NCBI GenBank assembly: GCA_003508835.1
Contig: PUFA01000003.1
Location: 17,647,501 to 17,711,500, forward strand
Reading direction: 5' to 3'
Length of the DNA: 64,000 bases
From: Eonycteris spelaea
Lineage: Eukaryota; Chordata; Mammalia; Chiroptera; Pteropodidae
The translations under genes and the position numbers were made by a program. Shown one piece after another: positions 56,520-64,000 of the stretch. The notes beneath the pieces are model-generated. The model was not told where the DNA came from. It made no database searches and worked only from the letters and a program-made list of their open reading frames with translations. How positions within the stretch are numbered: position 1 is the first letter of the stretch; each line of letters opens with the position of its first letter.

Positions 56520-56700
56520 CCCCTGGAGGTAATTAATTAATAAGTCAGTGTTTGCCTTCTCTTGGAAGAGTGATTTTTTCCCCCCTCTGTAAGTGATAAG
56601 TATTTCAGCTGAGCCCAGGGAGGTGTCTGGGGCTGGAGGAGTTGCTTTATTAATACATGAAAGAACACTGTAATATTTTGTTCATAAAATGAGGGGATGG
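56520..56700. promoter_or_regulatory. Candidate intronic enhancer
   Basis: 'gaggtaattaattaataag' is a dense homeodomain cluster, followed by 'gtaagtgataag', 'tttattaatacatg' and 'ctgtaatattttg'. Not recognised as a repeat until a MIR-type end near 56690-56745. Confidence 0.25.
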
Positions 56701-57305
56701 GCTAAATGACCTCATGGTGGTGTCTGCCAGCTCTGACACTCTGGCTCCATGGACCCTGTGTCCATAGGAGAAAGCTTCCCGCCTCTAGGCCTCCCTCTCA
56801 GTTATTTTGCCAAAAAGGAGGTATTGGGGTCCACCCACAACCTCATGGGGCCTTGGCAGTGAATGCTTGGCCATCAGTTAGGGGGAATGTTTTCATGGGT
56901 AAGAAGGGAATGCTGCTGGGAACCCAGTGCCAAGGTTTATACAACTTCTCCTGGCTGCCTCAGTGCCCACACACAGTGGCTGAATAAAAGCTTTTCCATC
57001 CATGTACAAGGATCTGTAGACTCTGACACCCTTGGCTACTCTTTAATCATCGACATTGTCACCGTCAACAACATCGTCTTTGTGTTTGTACAATCTCTGA
57101 TTTACCAAGTGCCACCACATACATAGTAATCCTATATGAGACGCAAACTCTGACTATGATGGAGTTGGGACAGGTATAACCATCATTGTTTGATAAGAAG
57201 CAGTGGCTCAGGGGGGTTACTATCAGTTTTCTTATGCAGTCACTCAGTACTGGGGCAGAACTAGAACCCAAGTCTTTTTCTATGGTATCTTATATCTTGA
57301 TCCCA

Positions 57306-57516
57306 GATCCATTCATCCATCCATCCATCCACCCATCCATCCTCTTTCTTTCCTTCTTTCCATCCAACCAACCATCCATCTAACCAACCAACCAACCAAC
57401 CAACCAACAATTTATCCTTCTTCCTTTCCTGCCTTTTCCCCTTCCTTCCTTCCCTCCATCCAATGATCTGTCCATCTAACCAATCATCCATCCATCCACC
57501 CATCCACCCATCCAAC
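57306..57516 (+). repeat. Compound tetranucleotide tract (CATC)n/(CAAC)n/(CTTT)n
   Basis: CATC units (57309-57340), CTTT-rich sequence, CAAC units (57363-57408), CCTT sequence, then CATC again (57458-57513). The antisense frame reads Trp/Gly/Leu/Asp-rich and is an artefact. Confidence 0.9.
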
Positions 57517-57519
57517 AGA

Positions 57520-58740
57520 TAATTACTAAGAGCTCATTTCACACTAAGCAGTTAGGTAGGAGAGAGTAGTAAAACAAAATTGACCTGTTCCCTGCCCCTA
57601 GTTACTGTCAGTTAACTGACGAGTCTCTTCTCAGTAGACAGAAAAAGCCAGGAGGTGGATGGGACCCCAGACATTAAGCTCTGAAAGGAACATCTAGTTT
57701 CCTTTCCCACCACCTTCTCCTTCCTCGTGCCCACAGCAGACTGGATTTAGATCATTTAGGGAGCCCTCCATCTTCTGATTTCTAGAACCTTTGGCATGGC
57801 GGGCAGGATTTGGGTGGCAGAGGAGCAGCTAAATACTAGCAGATGAGAGGAAGGACATTGACATTTTGGGGCACAGCTGGGTGCTGGCGCTGACCAGGCA
57901 CTTTGCAACACAGCTCATCGCATTCATTCCTCACAACCTTCCCGAGGGCATGGGTAGCAAGGTGACCTGCAAGAGGGGGTCAGGTCAGAGAAACGGATTT
58001 CTGACGGTCTCACAGCAGCGATATCCTAATGTGCTTTGTAAGCGCAGGGCCTGGTCTGGCCATTTCAGCAGACACGTTTCTTGATGATCTTTTGTTCTCA
58101 ACTTCAGCTGAGGCATGTGTGAAAAAAAAAAATAACCAGGCCCTAACTCTAGAAAGTCCCATAGTGGGCATTGGGCCGGGGAGAATCTGCATTAAAACCA
58201 GCCCTCAGCCCCCTAGGACTCCATGCAATGTTCTGGGGGCCACCCTGAAGTCGGGGAGGCAGATCATCTTCAGGACAGTGGAGGCCTTTGGGGATGAATC
58301 CAGTTTGAAAATAGCATTTAACTCAGTGGACAGCAAATTTGTATAGAACTTGCAATATTCCAGGACTCGTAGGGGAGAAAGGTGTCCAAACTTTGGTGCC
58401 AAAGTCCCCCGAGGCTGTGTAAGACGTGGAAACTGCTGTGCTCCCAGTGCCACCTGAGTGTGGGTCACCAGGGTGGGAAGTAAGGATATCCCAGAAGGAG
58501 ATCCAGAGCTGAGCAAGCGGGTTGACTGAGGGCTGCCAGGGCCCACCGCTGTGGAGGTGAAGGCCGAGGGGGAATGGCTTCCAGTCTCCACCATCCAGGA
58601 CCTCTGAAGTCCCAGGGTCTGGTGACCCAAACGCAGATTCTTGAAGCAGAAGGTGACTTCAGGGGTTATCTCCTTATAGAAACAGCCAATAGGGGGAAGA
58701 CATGCTTGACTGACCACTGTTTGGAGACTGGAAATCTTGA
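57520..58740. other. Intron, no gene seen
   Basis: A MER20-like fragment is possible at 58150-58245 ('gagaatctgcattaaaacc'). Confidence 0.4.
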
Positions 58741-58754
58741 GAGCTCATCTTACC

Positions 58755-58835
58755 CAGCGGGGCTCTGGAGTTTGATGGATCTGGTTCCAAAGCCTGTCTC
58801 TGCCACTTCCTAGCTGTGCATTTACTTAACCCCTC
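58755..58835 (+). repeat. MIR 5' part
   Basis: 'ggatctggttccaaagcctg', 'tctctgccacttcctagctg' and 'catttacttaacccctc' are MIR tRNA-like and core words. Confidence 0.8.
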
Positions 58836-58839
58836 GCAA

Positions 58840-61800
58840 TCCTGGCTGATGGGGGCCTGCGAAGCACTGTCCAGCGGGGCACTAGGCTGGCTCCCAGCAT
58901 CATGGAAAGCAGGGAGAGCTCCCCATAGACTTCCAGCCTTTCCCTTTAGCTTCCTGCTACCCTTGGGGGTCCATGCCTTGCTGCAACTCAGACTCTCCCT
59001 AATTTCCTTCTAGAAACTTTTTTCTCACGTAGGTACAAGTGATTAAGGATGGCGAGGCAGATGGGCTTCCTCCTACAGAGGAACAGACTTTAAACAGGGG
59101 AAAACAGGAGCCCAAAGTGATCAAGTGCAAGCCCTGATTTCGCCACGAAGGTCCTCTTTCGGGGTGCTGGCCTGAGCATCCAGAGTGGCGTCCCAGCTCT
59201 TGCAGCACCTCACATTCCAAGACCGAGACAGCTCCCTCCGTCCAGCCTGCCAGTGTCCCTGACATTGCATTGTCCTCACGACCTAGAAGCAAAGCTCGGG
59301 CGTGACCGATGGGGGACTCGGAAGAAGAGACCCAGACAGAGCGTTCATCACTGCCGGCCTCGCAAAGCACATCGCATTGTGCCCTTGGGCCATCCAAGGA
59401 AGGGAGCAGTAGAGGCCAGCGTCTCTGGAAACTTCCGAAGTTCTTGGCCCGGTGTGGGCTGGGTGCACTTTCTGCTGCTTTTCCAGTGAGCTCAGTTGAC
59501 CACATCCAGCGGTGTCTCGGCAGCCTGCTGGCTTCCCTTTCCCTTTGAAAGCCTGAGAGCTTTGGAGGGGAAATCTGAGACCGCGCTTCAGATCCACCAC
59601 AATGCTGTCTGTGTGAGGGCAGCTGGGATGAGAGAGCCCTCCAAAGCCCCAGATTCTTAGAAACAGGAAGCTGCCTGCTGCCTTCCGCCTGGAGTCAGCA
59701 AGGTTCGCCTCTAGCCCCAGGCCTGGAGTCCAGGCTTCCTGTGGGTTGAAGGGGCCATCAAAGAGTCATCCCTGCTTCCTGCCCTCTAGCTTGGAGGAGG
59801 AGGGACGGGGCCTTAATTAGATGTCATTTCCCTCTCTCATCACCCCCTTCAGCCTTTCCCAGGGTCAGGAGTGGAGCCTGGTGGTGGACAGTTAGTGGGA
59901 TTCTTCCAGATCAGGAAATATCAGACAGTGTGCGTAGTTTCTCAGTTGTGACTGAGAGCAGGGATCACTATGTCAGTCACTTAGGGCAGGGTGGAGTGCG
60001 TGTGTGTCGGTAATGGAGAGGTGGCAAGGTGGGAGGAAGGAGGCAGGTAGAAGGAAGAGCAAATGCCAGGAGACCGGATGTTAAACACCAGGTATGCATT
60101 AGGTGGCCCGAACCCTTGTCGGGAGCTATGGCTGGTCCAGGAGAAGAAGCCCAGCCCCTTGCCCCAAGGTGCCCATCACTGGTTGGGACAAGAATCTGAC
60201 ACAGCGGAGACCGCTGGCCGGCAGTGCTGAGCAGTGTACTGCGATGTGTCAGATGGTGTGACCAGGACCGCAGCGCTGGAGGGACACACAGGGGAGGCCG
60301 GGGAAACTTGAAGAGAGGAGAGTTGGAGCTGGGCTCACTCCTCAGGGTCGAAGGGTCTTGAGATGGAGGTTCCCCCCCCCCCCCGCGTGGCCCCCTGCTG
60401 AGAGCACACAGTCCCGCCCCCTGGGGCTCTATGGAGACTAGTGGCCTTACAGCTGCTGCCATCAAGGGATCTGGTTCTGGCAACCGGAGAGGCCAAATAT
60501 CCCAAATGACTCCTCCCCGTCTGCTCCGCTCTTTTGGGTGGGGCTAGTGCTCACTGTCCTCTTCCCCCACCCCCTCCCCCAGGTGACCTGATTTTCAGGC
60601 CTTGGGGTGCTGGGAACTCTGACTCTTGGGGCCTTCCCCAAGCTCAAGCAGGGACTCTCATCCCATCCCTTAGCCTTCACCTGGTTCTGTTTCTCGCAGT
60701 GGGACGTCCTGGTCGTCCTCTTGAGCGCCAGCCCTGACTTTTAAGAATGGGTTGGACATTCCTGACCCTCACGTTCTTCTTCCCTCCTCTGAGCCTTGTA
60801 CTCTGACCACATGGGCCGTCTCTGGGTGCAATCCTTGCACTTGGGCTTGGCCAGTTTCTGCATCAAGGGCAGGGACCTGAGAAGAAGGACTAGGTACCTG
60901 GCAGGTCCCCAGTCACTAGATGTGACTTTATTAAGGGCTCCGATAGCTTTTTCCTGGCCTTTTAGAAGAGTGCTGTTATGGCTCTCATCCCTCTCCAGCT
61001 CAGATCAAACACGGGCCCTCAGTCTGTTAATGAGCAGTTTGTAAGACCGTGTGACCTGCCTCTGATTCCATGTCACATGCTTTGGGGAACAGAGAAATAG
61101 GGAAGATGAGTGGTGTCACCTATACAATGTCATTTCCAGGTGGTCAGAATGCCACCCAGTTCTCATGGGCCCCCAGCTGTTCAGAACTTTCCCTGGTACA
61201 TCAGCGTGCAGGCACGAATCAGACAGCCTGTCAGGGATGCTCTGTCGTCTCCCTAGGTCTGATCACAGCCTACATTGTGCCAGCAGCCCTGTCACTGTGC
61301 TCCTAATGGCTAGATCTTGCTCCTCCACTGCATTTTCCCCTCCTTGATCTTCTATTGGAATAAAATACGCTGGTACCAGACTCAGGATTAGGCTCTTAGA
61401 GCCATTTACAACTCATACTCTCTGGGTTTACTAGGGAGGCCAGGTTTGGGCTGGGAAAGAGGAAGGGGTGGGGGATGGGATATAGGGCAGCTAAAGCCAC
61501 TAAGAAGCAAAGATTGCCACCAGCAAAGCTGAGCCTTCTGCTGGGAATGCTGGGAGGCCTGACCCTCCCACAAGGGGATGAAGGGCTTATGGTGCAGGCT
61601 GAGGGTTCCAGGGCCATGAGACACAGGCTGGGAACCCACGGGGAGATGAGGGCACAGGAAGACTGGGTCAGGGTCCCCAGGGGCCTGTTTGGTCCTGCTC
61701 AGAGGCAAGGACAAAGCCTGTCCCACTGGGTCCTGTCTGGGAGTGAGGCCCTGGAGACAAGGGTCCGTTTCCCAGGGAGCCACTTTCCCTGCCACACCAG

Positions 61801-62216
61801 CCCCAGCATGGCCCGGGGACCTCCCAGCTGCTCAGTCCGCCCTGTAGGCTACATCAGACTCAGCACATCAGCAGGCCAAATTCCAGAAGTCAGAGAGCAG
61901 CATCTCACCCCATCCTCCATGTCTCTAACCACCGGAGTCACTCAGGACTTTTTTTTCCCCCTTATTGTAGAATTTTTCAGATCTCTGTGTCATTCAATAA
62001 TGAAGTTTCCCTGTATTTAATTCTACAGTGGATACAAGAAATGAGGGCACAAAATGATCTGCGCAAACCTCTCATGCTCTTCTGGGCAGGCAAAGTAACT
62101 TGCCTGTGGTCGTCCAGCTACTCAGATCCGAGCTGTGCCTGGACCACACCCGAATGAGAGGACAGAGTGAAGGCACATGCGAAGGGAGCTGGGTCGCATC
62201 CTATCCTGCTATCTTT
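58840..62216. other. Intron, no gene seen
   Basis: A 14-base C-run at 60371-60384 is the only simple repeat. Many overlapping frames (58999-59505, 59977-60483, 61475-62020) show no recognised protein. A MIR-class fragment is likely near 62060-62160 ('gcaaagtaacttgcctgtgg'). Confidence 0.4.
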
Positions 62217-62394
62217 CCACTAAACCTCTTCTTCTTCTTCTTCTTTTTTTTTTTTAAAAACACCTATAGCACCTGGTATTCCTATGTGGTCTCCCATCCA
62301 AGTACTAACCAGGCCCGATCCTGCTTAGCTTCCGAGATCTGAAGGGATCAGACACGTTCAGGGTAGCATGGCCATAGACCCCGCTAAACCTCTT
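62217..62394 (-). mobile_element. 5S rRNA-derived SINE, short form with A-rich tail
   Basis: On the minus strand, 62376 down to about 62263 matches nearly all of 5S rRNA. The words 'agctaagcagg' (complement of 62320-62330) and 'ggatgggagacc' (complement of 62288-62299) from the internal promoter are intact. The head runs straight into an A-run and (GAA)n tail without a body. Copies of 'ccRctaaacctctt' at 62217-62230 and 62381-62394 match at 13 of 14 bases as the target-site duplication. It is therefore a retroposed 5S unit: either a short SINE subfamily or a retropseudogene. It lies antisense to RNF165 like the long form at 3855-4107. Confidence 0.85.
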
Positions 62395-62814
62395 TAACAA
62401 ATGTCAGCCGCCTTCAGGGCTGCCCTTTGAGTACACACCACAGCATCAGCCCTAGTGGCTCGAGCGCCTCTGAGGAGCTTCCTAGTGCCAAGGGACCCTA
62501 GAGTTGAGGGGATCTTGAAGGTGCCTCCTCCTATGGTCCCCAAAAACAGCAGGATGGCACTTTCTGGGTCTAGGAGTCCAGCTGACAGCATACATCTCCT
62601 GCCAGAGTTCGGGGCTTTAAACTATGGGAGGGCCATGAGCTTCTATCTGCTTTATATGGTGGGGCTCTCGGTAAGACCTGTTTACACAGAAAAGAAATCA
62701 AAAACAACAAACATAATGCAAACCCAAAAAACCTCTCCTCGCTGCCCCACAGAGGCTTTGGACTGAACTTTCTCTGGGAAAGGTCTTACACGTTTGCGAG
62801 GTTATCCATTCCTC

Positions 62815-62960
62815 CCTTCTTTTTAAAAAAGACTCATTGAGGTATAGTTGATGCTTAATAAACCACACTTATTTAAAGTGTACAGTTTGATGAGTTTTGA
62901 CAATGTGTATATCGGTGAACATATCTATTGGCCATTGGTGAATTCTTCTTGACCATTTGT
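62815..62960 (-). mobile_element. Antisense L1 relic
   Basis: 'gactcattgaggtatagttg', 'atttaaagtgtacagtttga' and 'tgagttttgacaatgtgtat' are reverse-strand L1M words. Confidence 0.75.
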
Positions 62961-63077
62961 TAATTCATTTATTAGATTAGCTACTTATTGAGCATGTACT
63001 ATATATGATGGGTGGTTACAATCTTATATTCAGTTAAAACCTGCCTCTAAATTTTCCTCTCCAACCCCTGCTTCACT

Positions 63078-63294
63078 AGGGTTGCTGGATAAAACACAGG
63101 GTAATCAGTTAAATTAGAATCACAGATAAACGATGGATAAAATTTTTTTGTGTGTAATTATGACTTAAATATTATATACAATATGTTCATATAAATATCT
63201 CATCTGACATATTTATATTAAAAATGATTCATTATTTATCTGAAATTCAAATTTAATTGGCATCCTGTATTTTTATTTTCTAACTGGCAACCCT
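63078..63294. mobile_element. Palindromic (foldback) old element
   Basis: The left end 'agggttgctggataaaacac' and, read in reverse complement, the right end 'agggttgccagttagaaaat' are imperfect inverted repeats. The similarity extends inward for over 50 bases ('cagttaaattagaatcacag' on the left; 'caattaaatttgaatttcag' on the right). The centre is AT-rich. This is a common old palindromic mammalian repeat, but I do not name the family. Confidence 0.65.
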
Positions 63295-63299
63295 AAGTT

Positions 63300-63850
63300 C
63301 TACCCTCTTGAGCTGTAGAGAATTCACGTGTTTCTTCTGCCAAGGGACAACTTTTCTGGTGTGTGAAAACAGGTCTCACTGCTCCCACTTATTGTGAACC
63401 TGCCCTGTGTTTCCAGGTGTTAGAGAGCACCTCCTCTGGTCTCAATGCCATAAGTTTAATTAATGATGTTAAGATTGTGTTAGCTTTTAAAAATCTTATC
63501 CCACGGCTCCAGTTGAGCTCAGCACACTCAAAACCTACGGCTCATATTCACTTGGGGTGCCATCGGGCAGGCTGCCCTACCAACCATTAGGCAGAAGATT
63601 TGAACTAAGCCTTGGCTTCTCCATGTGTGCCCATGATATTCCATCTTGTTGGCTTGTCCATACTTCTAAGCCATTGGAATCTCATGGAAGTCAGAGTCTG
63701 TCACCTAGTCAAATGTCTATCCTTCCCAGATTAGAATATAGTTAAATCTGATAAGCTTGACTATAGATCTTCAGTCAAGTACCTGGTGGAAATGTGGCTC
63801 ATGCCAAAGCTAAGCACAGAAGCCTCTGGTATGCCCTGGAGAGAGCCCTA
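63300..63850. other. Intron, no gene seen
   Basis: No recognisable element. Confidence 0.4.
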
Positions 63851-63854
63851 CTCC

Positions 63855-63918
63855 TTTCCTGGCTTCCTCCCCTCTCCTCCCTCTCCCTTCCCTTCCCTCC
63901 CTTCCTCCCTTTCCTGTA
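63855..63918 (+). repeat. Pyrimidine-rich (CCCT)n tract
   Basis: Nearly pure C/T, with CCCTT and CCTCC units. Confidence 0.85.
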
Positions 63919-64000
63919 GGCTGACATAACCAACACTCATTGGGCCAATTTACCTCAATGTTGTATCCATTATCCACACTACATTTCTCATTTTTATCTA

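Larger units (their letters stand above)
12683..64000 (+). other. RNF165 intron 1 (runs past the window edge)
   Basis: All sequence to the right of the first exon is interpreted as intron 1, because the continuation of the known protein after residue 20 is not found in any plus-strand frame. The gene is known to have a very large first intron in mammals. A nested small gene cannot be ruled out, but none is recognisable. Confidence 0.75.

Noticed and set aside
57261..57515. Repetitive Trp/Gly/Leu/Asp protein frame or CRISPR-like array
   Set aside because: It is the translation of a tetranucleotide microsatellite. Units are 4 bases long with no unique spacers.
62263..62376. Functional 5S rRNA gene
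   Set aside because: It ends in an A/GAA tail and has a target-site duplication. No tandem 5S cluster lies nearby.

Overview
ORGANISM. This is vertebrate nuclear DNA from a placental mammal: one CpG-island promoter and one short coding exon sit in about 63 kb of non-coding sequence full of old mammalian repeats (MIR, L2, L1 and hAT relics) and (TG)n microsatellites. There are no Alu, B1/B2, canid, bovid or equid SINEs. The only insertions that look young are two short elements derived from 5S ribosomal RNA (3855-4107 and 62217-62394), both with near-perfect target-site duplications. SINEs of this kind are described from fruit bats (Pteropodidae) and a few other lineages. With the absence of young L1, a fruit bat is my best guess. 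That is inference, not a demonstration. LAYOUT. 1-11940 is intergenic, upstream of the gene: an L1 3' end, a 5S SINE nested in a MER20-like relic, a long antisense L1 relic, MIRs, and a perfect oestrogen-response-type palindrome at 9931-9947. 11945-12770 is a strong CpG island with CCAAT and GC boxes and no TATA. At 12622-12682 it carries the first coding exon, on the plus strand, of RNF165 (ARK2C/Arkadia-like 2), a RING E3 ligase that promotes BMP-SMAD signalling in neurons. From 12683 to the right edge is the gene's long first intron. I see no second exon, so the RING domain lies beyond this window. The intron holds microsatellites, a candidate intronic polyadenylation site (15902), a second GC-rich CpG-dense patch with a perfect hairpin (about 46660-47035), several AT-rich, homeodomain-motif-rich non-repeat stretches that could be enhancers, and many ancient repeat relics. 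HOW IT WORKS TOGETHER. There is one transcription unit. The promoter drives RNF165, and the rest is potential regulatory or structural sequence within its first intron. Almost all long open frames here are chance frames in GC-rich or simple-sequence DNA and are not annotated as genes. Repeat boundaries are by eye and approximate.
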